Made by a program: the position numbers and the translations under genes. From Nectonema munidae (lineage: Eukaryota; Nematomorpha; Nectonematoida; Nectonematidae), in NCBI GenBank assembly GCA_030549495.1, contig JAUIRK010000858.1, positions 570,501 through 634,500 on the forward strand: DNA of 64,000 nt. Direction: 5' to 3'. Below, piece after piece: positions 23,138-34,207 of the stretch (its first letter is position 1; each line of letters begins with the position of its first letter). A model generated the notes under the pieces. It was not told the origin of the DNA. It did no database searches and was given only the letters and a program-made list of their open reading frames with translations.

Positions 23138-24639
23138 ACTTTCTCCACATTAACCTCAACCATTCAAGAAACGCATGGCTCAACCTCTACAATATACTAA
23201 CCTCATATAAGTATGATATCATTTCCATAAACGAGCCTTATCCACATATTCCCCAATACACATGCAATTACACGCTTCTACATGTTCCCCCACTAAACGA
23301 ATACTCTGCCTGTATTCTAATCAAATCCTCAATTCACAACACGCCTTTATATCAACACTCTGAATCCAATTACATATTTACTCTCATTCATACTAAGCCA
23401 CTACCCCTTTTATTCTGCTCACTCTACTCCCCACCGTCTTCTAATCTTCTATTACCAGAGAAGTTTATCAATAACTTTCACACAATTACATCCATATCAC
23501 ATGTAAATAAGCACGTAATTATATCAGCCGATTTAAACGCCAGATCCTTTCTATGGGATACCAAATCAAACTATCGCGGGACGCAAGCTGAAAATTTTAT
23601 TGCCTCAAATAACCTTATTCTTGCTGATAACAGTAAAGATCCTACCTATATAAAGCTAAACCAAAACAAACTATACAAATCACACATTGACCTCACAATA
23701 ACTTCATTCCACTCAATCAACCTCATCCATAACTGACAGATATCAAACACTCCTTCCGCATCAGATCACTGTTACATTACTTTCCAATTTCATCTGCAGC
23801 CAACTCATTCAAAACATAGAAAAAATTTTCCAACCTCTCAAATTTTTTGGACATCATACCTTCATAAACTAGAACTCAATTTAAACAACACCACCCTCGA
23901 CACCAACTCAATCCCAAATATTGAAGCATCCGCAACATTTATCAACAAAACCATATCATCATGCATTCAAGCATCCACCCCTAACCACCCAGAACACAAA
24001 AGGCATAACACATACTATTGAAACTCCCAACTCACACATCTCAAAAAACAACTACGCAGCGCCCTAAAATCTTTAAGAAAATCGCATTCTACTGCATCCA
24101 TTGAATCATACTTCAATCTTAAGCGAAAATATAAACATGAAATCAATCAAGCCAAAAGAAAATCATGGACCAAATTTTGTAGCCAAACTCCCTCTAACCC
24201 ATGGAACTTATTGAATAAAACAAAAAATACAAAGCAGAATGCATCACTTCCCAACTCAAACACACACATGAACCCTCACTTCCTTAACATACTATTTCCA
24301 TCCGACAATGAAAACTCAGACAACCCCTTGAACACTATTATTAGGCAAACTGTTCACCATAAACTCTCACACAACGCACCAATACCTTTTCAGCCCATTA
24401 CCAAATCTGAACTTAATCGTACAGTTCACAATATGAAATCAAAATCCTCTCATAGTCTAGACCTCATCTCTCCCAGGTACATCAAAAAATCATACCATAT
24501 CTTACAATCTCATCTCATCAATATTTACAATGTATGTCTAAAATTTAGTTTTTTTCCAAACATTTGGAAAATTAGCAAGCTAGTGCTAATCCCCAAACCC
24601 AACAGACCCAACTTTGCCGTTTTGGTTGCACAGAAATAG
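23131..24639 (+). pseudogene. LINE B ORF2, endonuclease and start of RT, broken
   Basis: From the ATG at 23131 a 201-residue frame gives an AP-endonuclease-like domain: HINLNHSRNAWLNL, INEPYPH, and near its end SADLNARSFLWD (the DxN metal/catalytic motif) and KSHIDLTI. After a stop the reading resumes through a basic linker and in 24211-24639 reaches the RT N-terminal motifs (KSSHSLDLISPRYIKK, then FFPNIWKISKLVLIPKP). The frame then continues into unrelated codons because RT motifs A-E are deleted. Non-functional. Confidence 0.75.
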
Positions 24640-25059
24640 AAACACCAATACACATCATCCTTCTATGCCCTATCTTTCAAAACATACGAACCAAATTTTT
24701 CTCTAATTTTTGTCTGAACAAAGATCATCAATGCTCCATGAACGAAAGCGAAATCTTATAATCATATTTGAGGAATTATACAACGAACATTAATCTTGAT
24801 GACCTTATGAAGGTGTTTGCTGAAAATTCTCGCAGAATTCAATTGTTTTAGCTTAGAACAAAACAATTTAGCGGCTCTATATGGCTACTGGCGACTCTAC
24901 CGCTTTAAAAAGAGAGAACGCGCCTATCTTAATACCTCACAAAACATTCAAAACCATATTAGAATTTGTTTTATAAGTTTAATAGTAAAAAATTATCGTT
25001 TAAATCAATAAAAAAATGTTTTATCAAAATATAAACCAAATCTATTCATCTATTATTAT

Positions 25060-25180
25060 CAATGTTTTGAAGGTGGTGTGGAAAATTATTTTGTTTTGAA
25101 GGTGGTGTGGAAAATTTTTTTTGTGCCCCCCCCCCCTGTGCCCCCCATGTACTTTGCTCTAGCTACGCCACTGGACGGAA
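25060..25180 (-). mobile_element. hAT-like element end with poly-G and 29-bp duplication
   Basis: From 25174 on the minus strand: CAGTGGCGTAGCTAGAGC followed by a run of G, a terminus form common to many invertebrate hAT-like non-autonomous elements. Just inside, a unit of about 29 bp containing GAAGGTGGTGTGGAAAATT is present twice in tandem (25066-25122). No partner end found. Confidence 0.45.
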
Positions 25181-25420
25181 TCTGTAGATGGTGCATGTTG
25201 TGAGTTGGGTTCGGTTTGGGGTCTTTTATTGGTAGTCATAAATATAAGAGGTTATGAGTAGAGAGTAGGTTAATGAGTGAAGTTAAATATTCAATGCAAT
25301 ATATCGTTAAAAAGATAAATAAATAAATATATATATAGTAAAGTGGAATAAAAACATGAAGTTAATTCTAAACCTAACCATGAAATTCAAGTATAAAAAA
25401 TTAAATTTTTATTTTCAAAG

Positions 25421-25495
25421 TACATGGGGGGGGGCACACCAAGGTACATGGGGGGCACGGCCCCTCAGCCCCCAGCTTAGCTACGCCTCTGGTAG
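25421..25495 (-). mobile_element. second GGCGTAGC-type element end
   Basis: Reverse complement starts near 25493 with CAGAGGCGTAGCTAAGCTGG and contains two GTACATGGGGGGCAC-like blocks, resembling the end at 25174 in the same orientation. Probably a related insertion next to the first. Confidence 0.4.
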
Positions 25496-25931
25496 CAGCT
25501 ACTACAAGCCCCGGGCTTAGTCGAAAAATGCATCGAAAAAACCTTTAGTTTTCTTCAATTCTTCTTTTATATTTCCTCCTTAAAATAAATTTTTGCTCTT
25601 GAATTTTGTGGTTTTTATCTTTTTTGTAGAATCTAGATCAATTTTATTAAAAAAAATTTTACTTCCTGGCTATGATTTGTAAATTTAATCGATCTGCTAC
25701 AGGCCCCACACTTGGTAGAGCCGGAACTGGAAAATCATATTCTTAGAACCAAAGAATTTATCTATATAACTTTATACAGACTAAGTATTATACATACTCA
25801 AAAATATTTCTAATTTACCTATGTAATTTTCAAAATGTTCAAATCATTAGAATAGTGAGCAGACATTGATATTGCAGAACATAAAAATAATTTTACATAA
25901 AAATATTTTTTATTTATTACGTAATTACAAG

Positions 25932-26036
25932 TTCAAGTGAAATGTTTTCAAATTCAAGTGAAACGTTTTCAAGTTCAAGTGAAATGTTTCCAAATTCAAG
26001 TAAAATGTTTTCAAGTTTAAGTGAAATATTTTCAAG
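25932..26036. repeat. minisatellite, 5 units of 21 bp
   Basis: Five adjacent near-identical 21-base units beginning TTCAAGTGAAATGTTTTCAA, each with one to three changes. Non-coding. Lies just left of LINE C. Confidence 0.85.
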
Positions 26037-26099
26037 TCTTAAGTAGTTTTATTTTTAGGTTCGACTTGAAAACAATTTTTTAGGATAGGAATTTATTTA

Positions 26100-27127
26100 T
26101 TGGAAGGTTGTGTTGATTTTGGCTATGTCGTGTGGGTTGAATTTGGAATTCGAATAGTTAGGATGTAGCTTTAAGGTGATTGTGGCAATTGATGGATTCC
26201 AGTTTTGTGGAATCATTTTTAAAAATGCATTTTGAAATAGAGTGGCCTCGATTGCCCATGTGATTGCAAATGGGTGGTGTAGATTTACATTTGTTCCTTA
26301 AGTTTTTGTGTTTTAGACATTTTCTTATTGGCGATGTAATGGTTTTCCTAAGGTTAGAGTGAGAATGTGACGGTGTAGTATGAGTTTAGGAGATTTGTGC
26401 TTAAAAATGTTGGGTTTGCTGGGTTCTAGGAAAGCAGTATAATAGAATGTTACTGTGTTACTAGCTTGGCATACTGTATTAAGGGTGTCAATATTTTTTA
26501 GGTTTAGGTATTTCGTTATTCGTGAAGTGTTTGTTGCGCTAATGCTTTCTCTTCTGGTTTTGAAAATTGAAAGTAAATAGTGCCACTATTTGAGGATAGT
26601 GTAATAGAGATGGTAAGTGTATTTTTATTATTTTCTAGATTTTTGATCATTTTTATCGGAAAGCAGTTTTCCCAGCTTTAGAGTCAGAGGGAGTAGAAGG
26701 ACTATTTAGATAGATAGAGAAGGTTTTTGCTTATATTGAAGGTTATCGGATAAGCTAGGTGTGGTTATGGAGGAGATATTTGAGTATGTGGATGGTGAGA
26801 AAAAGAGAGTTGTTTGATTTTGTTAGAGTATGCAAGAGTTACTTCATATTTTAGATTATTAAGGAGGATAAGTTCTTCTGAATTTAGAAAGGAATTGGCT
26901 ATGAAATCAATAAAGAGCTTCGCTAAAAATTGGGTTGAGGTAAGATTTGAAGAATCATCCTGACGTGCACATTTTGGATTATACATGTAGAATAGGTGTG
27001 AAAGAATGATGTGATATAGTAAAATTTTTAAATAAAAGGTCCTGTTTGTTGATATTTCACTAGAAGTATATCTAACTGTATAAACAAGTTTCAATATGCC
27101 TATGTTTTCGATCATCAGAAATTTCAA
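26100..27127 (-). pseudogene. LINE C inverted 5' segment: endonuclease and RT motifs 0-2
   Basis: Minus strand, 27127-26765: NPKCARQDDSSNLTSTQFLA, then IDFIANS and LILLNNLKYEVTLAYSNKIKQLSF, matching the C-terminal half of an AP-type LINE endonuclease (DFNA-x-HxxW..., then ...D(L)SF). Continuing to about 26120 with frame breaks: LFQNAFLKMIPQNWNPSIAT, the conserved RT lead-in (F...P..WK.A.I.P.). Non-functional. Only this order fits an inverted 5' portion of the adjacent LINE. Confidence 0.7.
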
Positions 27128-27625
27128 TAGACAGAATAACCTCTGAAATCTTTTATTGCTACAAAAAGGATCATAGCCTTACTTCTTTCTTCATTGATTT
27201 CAAAGGAGCATTCAATTCAGCATGCCATTTCTGCATCATAAAAAATATGATCAAGATGAAATTCCCGAATTACAAAGTTGAATTCATGAAATCTTACTTG
27301 GTAGGACGCACGATATTTCTGAAAGATCAACCTTTAAAGGAAAAAACACTGTTTTGCTCTACTCCCCAGGGAGTCTGCTTCTCAGACTTGCTATTTATCA
27401 TACTCATAGCGCTACTAGATTTTTTAGGGAATCAGAATTGTTTTTTCAAGGATTTTCAGATGATTTAGTTGTTGGCGTCATAGGTACCAATCCAACAGAT
27501 AATGTTTTACGCTTAGAAAAAATACTAATTAAAACACAACAATTTGCGTCATTTTTGAATCTATCCTTTAATCTGAATAAATGCTCTCTTGTACACATCA
27601 ACAATTCTCCCCTCCCATATTAGTC
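27128..27625 (+). pseudogene. LINE C reverse transcriptase, motif A onward, broken
   Basis: Reads FFIDFKGAFNSA (motif A), KNMIKMKFPNYKVEFMKSYL, LFCSTPQGVCFSDLLF (motif B region, PQG), and FSDDLVVGV (catalytic box, 27453-27464). At least one frame change lies between motif B and the catalytic box. The YADD position is FSDD, as in LINE A. Confidence 0.8.
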
Positions 27626-28114
27626 TAATACTTTGGAATCCTGTTTACCCATAAACTCAGCTGGCAGCCACACTTTCAAGAAAAATTAAATAAATGTTAT
27701 CAATTATTTGGTAAATTAAAAGGCATTAAGAGCTTCAAAAGGCCAAATCAAAACATCTTCACGAAAACGCTACTTATCAGTGCAAATCTGCTATCTTTCA
27801 CTTATGGAGTTGATTCATGGTGTGTGATTCTCAAATATAAAAGGTTCTCAAAATCTTTCCTGTTTTATTCAATTCTAAGATTTGCCCTAAAAGCCAATAT
27901 TTGACTACTAAAATGCTTCTTACTATTTCGTCAATAATTCAACCTCCATCCTGTATCTCGAAAAAGTCCTATTACTCAAGAAGTTATTCTTCATCCAAAA
28001 GGAATCTAACATGCAAATTTTCGACTCTCCTTTTCCCTAGAAAAGTCCTTTTCAAACTATGATTGTTTTCAGAAACTCTTTCATAAATATTTCAAATCTT
28101 ACTTCTCATCCAAT

Positions 28115-28810
28115 TTGCATGTGGAACCCTCTCATAGGAGAACCGACCCTAATATAACAGGCGTATCAGTTCGAACCTTAGTTTGTTCTTCAAAATTAAA
28201 GGCAATCTGTCTTTGTAATAAAATCATCCATTCGACGAATTCCCTTCCGATTTTCACTGACGGATCCCATGATCCCATCTTCTCTGATTCAGCCGCATCT
28301 TTTCCCTTTTTTCGTCCGAAATACTCTGAGCTTATTTATTATAAATTTTTCAATTTAGGCGAGTTTTCCACATCCTATTCAGCAGAGTGCTCTGCCTTAC
28401 TTGAAGCTTTCACCCACCTCTCGAAGAACTCTAGTAAGTTTTCTGAATTTTTATTAGTAAATATCTTCACCGACTCTATCTCTTTGATCAAAGCTATACG
28501 AAATAAGTCTTCTCTTTACCCCATACCCTCCATTCTATATCTTTACTCCCAACTAAGTACCAATTTTAGCATAAGAATAGTATGGTCACTAGGACATTTT
28601 AATACCCTTGGTAATGAGTTTGTTGATAATCTAGCTAAGAAAGCACTTGCTTCACAACCTCAAACAAGTATAGTATCTTTAGGGTTTTTGAGAAAAACTA
28701 TCAGACTTAGATGTGGACACTTTTGGATACAGGACTGGTACAATTATAAAACTTCGAAAAAAAATTTTTCCACAACATATCATCCTTCAAAAATGCTTTC
28801 AAAAGAATGA
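28115..28810 (+). pseudogene. LINE C RNase H domain
   Basis: A 231-residue open frame. RNase H type I motifs in order: IFTDGSHD (first Asp), SAECSALLEAF (Glu), IFTDSISLIKAI (second Asp), then GHFNTLGNEFVDNLAKKAL (final His/Asp region). All four acidic motif positions are kept, so this domain is much less decayed than the RT upstream. It is followed by a basic, aromatic linker and overlaps the next frame by four bases. Confidence 0.85.
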
Positions 28811-29127
28811 AATTACAAACTATCCCACCTAATGTTCTAAGATCGTTGTCTGGCTTTTTTATGTGTAAATACTTTCTATATAGGATAGATAAGTGTACAG
28901 ATAATCGGTGTCGTTTCGGATGTGACTCAACAGAAACCTCTAACCACTTACTTTTCTTTAGTTGGAAAACATCTTCTCATACAGACTCGTTCTTTGTTAA
29001 CTGCATGAAGAATTATGGTTCTCGTATTAATGATATTCATGTCCTTCTAGAACAACCTTACTTGATTAATAGAATTTCCACATTGATAGACAACATAGAA
29101 AAAATATTATACCTTCATCCTTCTTAA
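28807..29127 (+). pseudogene. LINE C ORF2 C terminus (zinc-binding region)
   Basis: The frame continues the ORF2 C terminus: CTDNRCRFGCDSTETSNHLL, a Cys/His cluster like the zf-RVT region at the end of LINE ORF2 proteins, comparable to CNDALETTYHLLF in LINE A. It ends at the TAA at 29125-29127. A one-base frame difference separates it from the RNase H frame. Confidence 0.7.
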
Positions 29128-29627
29128 ATTGCTTACAATACGATCTGTATATAACAAAACTCAACATTATTGGGCACTGCCATATCACACTCCTTTTCGT
29201 TTTCTTTTTAGTCCACTTTTCTAAACAATTTTATCACTTTTCACTATTTTTCTGCTAACCGCTTCTTTTCTTAAGTTATGACACCGTTGCCAACTTTAAC
29301 GCCAACAGGTTACAGCTCTAATGCCACATTTCGGGTCTCATTATGACCTTCAAGTTGTGTTATTTCTAATCAACCAACCAACTAGAAGTAAAAAATATTG
29401 GCAATTTTTAAAAGAAGCTTTAAAATTTAATAGTAGTTTTTAAATATTTTTTATTTAACTGTTTTACGAACTATTAATTGAAGAAATAAATAAATGTTTT
29501 ATATGTTGAACATCAAATATTGCTTTATAAAATCAAATCTCCATTAGTAGAACCCTCTACTGACGGCCATTTTGGCTATTGCTTTTTCCAGGATTGTAAA
29601 TTATGTGATTATGTTTTATATTTTGTG

Positions 29628-29672
29628 AATATATATATATATCATTATAAATATATATATATATATATATAT
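29628..29672. repeat. AT dinucleotide microsatellite
   Basis: Two runs of alternating A/T separated by a short interruption (TCATTATAA). Confidence 0.9.
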
Positions 29673-29883
29673 GTGCACTTCACACTTCAATAACCTTCCG
29701 TAAATTTTTTTTTTGAATAAATTTTTTTCTCTCTCTAACTAAACCATGAATACTTTTTCAGTCTGGATTATATAAACGGTTTATAAAAAAAAACGGTTTA
29801 TAATCTTTAAGATGTTATATAGAGGAGTTTGAATTAATATTTACTAGTTCTTAATCAAACTACCACACAAAAATACCTGTAAC

Positions 29884-30347
29884 TAGGGTTGCCAGACGTC
29901 CCGTTTTTCCGGGACATGTCACGAATTTGATCATTTTGTCCCTTGTCCCACATTGACACTTCTGGGACACCCTTATTGTCCCGATTTTAGTTTGCCATAA
30001 TATTATATTTAAAACCTCAAAAAGGTTATTCTTTGAAACTTTGTATGTGATTATAATTCATAGCTGCATCTTTTTCTTGAGGGACAATCCACCATATATT
30101 AATGTGAATTTTTTACCCTCAGTTGCTTGTTTTTCTCTGTATGTTGTGTATAGGTGTGTGTATATATATAATTATTTTCCTTTTGTTTTCTTTATACCCC
30201 TTTTAAATTCTTTCTTTATGTTTGTGATAATTATCTTTAAGTTTTATAATATATTGGCTTCGCTGTGTATGTAGGTAAAAATTTATATATATGCTGAGAA
30301 ATTACAAGAGAGTACCGAATTCCTAATCTTTTAATCTGGCAACCCTA
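29884..30347. mobile_element. non-autonomous hAT element, 464 bp
   Basis: Perfect 13-bp terminal inverted repeats (TAGGGTTGCCAGA) and a perfect 8-bp target duplication CCTGTAAC at 29876-29883 and 30348-30355. The left end continues into a CGTCCCGTTTTTCCGGGAC hairpin-like block known from widespread hAT elements. It contains no transposase; the 77-codon frame at 30041-30274 is not recognisable. Sharp ends and TSD suggest it is young relative to its host repeat. Confidence 0.92.
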
Positions 30348-31389
30348 CCTGTAACAGATCCCAAAATCAAAACTTTCACTTCTTAACCAGGGATTTTTTG
30401 GTTAAAAAGGCCACAGTCCGTAGTTAAAACGGGAACAGATTGGATAATTATAGAGTTACAGCTACCATGAGATATATTTTACGGAATGAAAATTAATTAA
30501 TTAAATTTTTTATTGTTTTTCACTTCTATTCTTATCATGGTTGTCCAACGATTAATAGAAGAAATAAACAAAGGTTTTATAAATTCAACATCCATTAATT
30601 TATATTTTAATTCAGATTTTATCCGTTTTGCACGTTTAAATAAAGAGGCAATTTATAATTCAAAAGTTTTATTGTTTACTACAGTAAAAATCCATTAGTC
30701 AATATTTCTAAACCACGAATAACCTTTCAGCCCCTATTTATTACTTTTAACCAATATAAATTCTTTTAACCAATATAAATTCTTTAGTGATTTTTTAAAT
30801 TTCTAAGGTGTTTAATATTGAGAAGTTTGACTATATTTGAAGGTTCCTGGTCAAAACGTCTAAAAACTTTCTCAACCAAAATGATCATATGGTTTACTAA
30901 CCAAGGCAATCCAATAAATACAAATGTCTCCAAACAAAGAAGTTAATAATTAAAGATCTTGCTCTCTCAAATATTTTTTATACAATATTTATTTTAGTTG
31001 GGAGGCGGCGTGCTAAAATGCCGTCCTTTGTCGTCACTAATAAGGTTAAAAATAGATTTAAATTATTATTTATTTATCTTGCCAACTTTTATTATTTCTG
31101 TTTATGACATAAATAAAAACGAATGTAAAAAAGAAATTAGTCAATTGTAGATTATGTGAGCATCTAAATATGCTAATATTTTCATACAGCGGCGTGGCCA
31201 GAAAAAATGATGACCTTTATTATTTTTATTGACAGATTAATTTTTGGGGCAGTTAAAAGTCAATTTAGCCTATTTTTTAATGTATGTATTTAATAATATG
31301 ATATTTTTATTTTAGTTAAAATATATAGCAAATAAACTTATTTTTAGCCAAGTTGATTTATCGTTTTTTCCGATTTCCCATGCCACTTC

Positions 31390-31690
31390 TTAATCTAAAA
31401 GCAATGCTGGGAAGTTGGAGTGAAAATATCCTATTCCGAGTTTAGACTTCAAATACTTAAAAACTTAATAAGTTTAACGCTAACTTTTCGCTTCCGACTT
31501 CCAGCAAAGAAGAATACTCCATATAAACTATTTTTTTCTTTATTCAAAATACTTGAAAAAATCTCTTTTAAAAAACCCACTCCGAATAGGACTCAGAAAT
31601 TTTATTAGATACCGACTCTTATTCTATTAAAATCTACGGCTTCCTACCCATACTTTGCCTGCTCAACCCTACTTAAAAGGTAGGGAGTAT
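31390..31690. repeat. decayed repeat with GGAGT/ACTCC words
   Basis: GTTGGAGTGAAAATATCC near 31416 and a series of CGACT/CCGACTC words to about 31680 recall the TIR-proximal sequence of hAT elements of the GGAGTCGG type. No exact ends found. Confidence 0.3.
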
Positions 31691-31949
31691 TAACATCCCG
31701 TTTTAAATTATAATATTAATTTATATTGGTTATTAATTAGTTGTATAAATTAGTGGAAATACTGTCTGACTTTTATACAATAAAGTTTAACAAAGATAAA
31801 TATTTTCAGTTGATTACAAAAATGAAATTTTTTGATGACTAAATACTACGTGGACTTTATTTTAAATACAATAGCTTTTCGAAAATTTGTAAAAAAAAAA
31901 GTGTGCTTCAAAAATCGCTCTCTGAACAAGCACAAGTTTAACTATTGAA

Positions 31950-32080
31950 ACTGTTAGACGGGTCCGGGTTTAAAGCTTCAAGTGCGGGACGACTGCGGAC
32001 ATTTTCATTTTTATTAATTCCGGTTGCGGGATGGGGCGGATGCCGACAAATGTTTACAAAACTCGCAGCCCTTTAGATAG
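31950..32080 (-). repeat. copy of the GCGGGT-type hAT terminal sequence
   Basis: Read on the minus strand from about 32075: AAGGGCTGCGAGTTTTGTAA, then CATCCGCCCCATCCCGC, matching the left end at 9354 (TAGAGCCCTGCGCGGG..., then CATCCGCCCCACCCTGC). No coding content. Confidence 0.5.
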
Positions 32081-32305
32081 CATATGCTACACAGTATACT
32101 GCGAAATAAGGTAATTTACTTTGAGAGAGTTTTTATCAATTTTGGCATCGTATGCTGTTGTGATAGATGCAAATTCTTCATTCATCCCAAAGAATCCCCA
32201 TTATGCATTAATTATTTTCTAATTTAAGAAATAGATTTATGTCTTCAAAAGAATTTTTTTTATTCAATCTAATTTTTAAGTAATGAAGGGATAATGTTTA
32301 GTTAG

Positions 32306-33310
32306 TCTAATTCAATGGACGGCAACCTTCGGTGAGGGTGAAATCCATCCTGTTCAATATTAATGCGAAACTCCAGCAGAAAACTTAGGTGCAAGGCAGT
32401 GCAACCACAGAAACAGCGTCACCTGTTAATATTATTTTATTAATTTAATTAGTTAATATTATTAGGCTTTTGCTTTGCCTGTCGATTTAGTGCTACATAA
32501 GCGGTGGTGTTTGAAGTACTTTTAAGACTGATATTTTAAATATTCCACATAGATATTTTTCTAAGGAAGAATTTAACCCTTTCGAAATCATTAGTCTCTT
32601 TGATATGTAATTTTAGTGCATGCGAGTGCACTTGCCATCAAAAAGAATCTTTTATTTTTAAAGAAAAGCCATTTGTCTTCATGCCCCCGATATAAGAAGT
32701 AGTTTCCAATTCTTGTGATGTAAAATAGTTTTACTCTTCATAGAAAATATAATGCTCAACATTGTTTTTCTCATTCATGAGGCGTAATTATTAACGCAGT
32801 AGGATTGTTTAGCTGGCATGTTGTAGTAGTATATGAAGTTTGAAAGCATAATTTTAAATCTTATTTCCGTTCTCAGCTGTCTGCAATCCTATGTGTTAAG
32901 AAGATGGTAGATTTCAAGCTTCGGGCCTTCAACCCTGAATTGAGAAAGTACTTTTTCATTGAGCGTTTAGTTAGAACGTCTCTAGTGAAGCCATTCGTTA
33001 ATGGGGGTTTCATCAAGGAGCGTCTAGTTGTTGTGGCGAATTCCATCTGTACCGACCACCGTTCTGCCTTGAGAGCGTGGACCTTTCGTTCAGGACCGTT
33101 TGTTGTCGTGTAGAGATGTCATACAACGTGCACGGCTGACTAAGACCCGCTGATCAGCTCTCGTCGCCTTCTCCCTCACTTTTGATAATGGTATCATTAC
33201 TATACGGTCCAGTAGGTAGTTTTCATCTGGGGACTCAATGTCGACCTTCAGTTGTGTTAGAGATTCCTCCAGCTTGGCCCTCCGCGTTGCACCACTACTG
33301 GACAGTGGTG
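32306..33310 (+). mobile_element. hAT transposon relic (ZBED-like), mostly deleted
   Basis: Near 32313, CAATGGACGGCAACCTTCGG resembles a hAT terminus (CAG-G-NCGGCAACC). The coding relic at 32904-33310 has LVKPFVNGGFIKERLVVVAN, the segment typical of ZBED/GTF2IRD2-type transposases (KPF-DGEFVKECL), then LSFRTVCCRVEM and, in another frame, DLQLC-RFLQL, all decayed. No distal end seen. Confidence 0.6.
32904..33310 (+). pseudogene. hAT transposase fragment
   Basis: The open frame of 69 residues (32904-33113) gives KPFVNGGFIKERLVVVAN followed by SICTDHRSAL, then shifts frame to continue the family pattern S-RTV-RRVE-M. At least two frameshifts and one stop. Covers only a part of the N-terminal half of a hAT transposase. 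Confidence 0.6.
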
Positions 33311-33851
33311 GGCCGATTGTAAGTAATGATTATTATTCTCTGAATTTTTTAATTACAATCTTGTTTTGTGATTCTGATTTTTTCATTTCTAAAATTTTGA
33401 TGTTGATTCTGATTAGAAAAAAAATTCATCAAATTTCTATTAGTAAATATTTGGTTTCGTAAAATATTTCTTTCAAGTTTGAAAACACAAAAAGGCTGTT
33501 TGTGTAAAACAAATGTTATATTCGATTATTTGGAGTATTCTTGATTACAACCGATAAACATAGGAACGCTTATCTGACAATTTGCATCGATCAGGACGAA
33601 ATATCTAATGGAGTTCTACTTTTAATGAGGTTGCATTTATTTGTAGATATTTACATGCGAGTTCGAAATTAGGAATGCGAAAAATTATTTAGTAGCAATA
33701 AATAAAAAATTTAGGTTGTGGAGTTAGAAAGAAAAAATCTCCAAATACTTGAAAATATAAAATATGTAAAGTCAACTCTTACTTTTGGCTTGGACCTAAA
33801 AAAGGAAACTCTTTTTTTTTTGATACCTAAAAATGTCCTTGTCTGATTTAG

Positions 33852-33973
33852 CCCGTTAACGACCAGAATAATAATCAGACGATATCTAATGTAAAGCAGA
33901 AGATTTGTAGTAAAGAGCTTTGATAAACGCAGACGATTTTATTTTTATAAAGTCCACTCTGGGCGTTAACGGG
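33852..33973. mobile_element. short TTAA MITE (copy 2)
   Basis: 122 bp with terminal repeats CCCGTTAACGACCAG and (reverse complement) CCCGTTAACGCCCAG, 14 of 15 identical. TTAA follows on the right (33974-33977) and TTAG precedes. Nearly identical in full to the copy at 40896-41014 in inverted orientation, so this subfamily moved recently. Confidence 0.85.
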
Positions 33974-34207
33974 TTAAGCTCCTTAATTTTATTAGATGCC
34001 CACCACGACGTTATCCCCTTTTAAAATCGCTGACTCTTCTACTTCGAATCGACTCTGCAAACCTTGTTAGTAGTACAAAGCGTACTTGAATTCGCATTTT
34101 AATTTTTTAGTAGATGAAAATTTATATTATTTATATATCTGTATCACCTGTAATAGCCTAATTATTTAATTATTTTTTTGAATAAAAATCATGTTTTTTA
34201 TTTTAAG

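Larger units (their letters stand above)
22854..25010 (+). mobile_element. LINE B, R1/LOA-like, 5'-truncated and internally deleted
   Basis: Starts inside ORF1 at the zinc knuckles (22859), continues through the ORF2 endonuclease (23131-about 23740) and the first RT motifs (to about 24610), then jumps to the C-terminal zinc-binding region (GCTEIETPIHIILLCPIF, about 24628-24690). The RT core and RNase H are missing. The ORF1/ORF2 overlap is the same type as in LINE A. Composition (C-rich, G-poor on the coding strand) differs from its surroundings, as in LINE A read on its own coding strand. The 3' end near 25010 is approximate. Confidence 0.8.
26100..29385 (+). mobile_element. LINE C with 5' inversion, R1/LOA-like
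   Basis: The 3' part (27128-29385) is on the plus strand: RT from motif A, RNase H, C-terminal zinc-binding region, and a 3' tail with CAACCAACCAAC near 29375. The 5' part (about 26100-27127) is on the minus strand and holds the endonuclease end and the RT motifs before motif A. The two parts are adjacent and complementary in content, the outcome of twin priming during insertion. Both have stops and frameshifts. Left limit approximate. Confidence 0.78.
29390..31045 (-). mobile_element. probable third member of the long TTAA repeat family, with duplicated segment
   Basis: The right end at 31045 abuts TTAA (31046-31049); read inward on the minus strand it starts CCTTATTAGTGACGAC and then CAACTAAAATAAATATTGTA, close to the start of the copy at 21404. 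Inside, a segment (TTAATNGAAGAAATAAANAAANG...) occurs at about 29470 and again near 30550, suggesting tandem duplication. The left end is unclear because LINE C ends there. A hAT MITE (29884-30347) sits inside. Confidence 0.45.
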
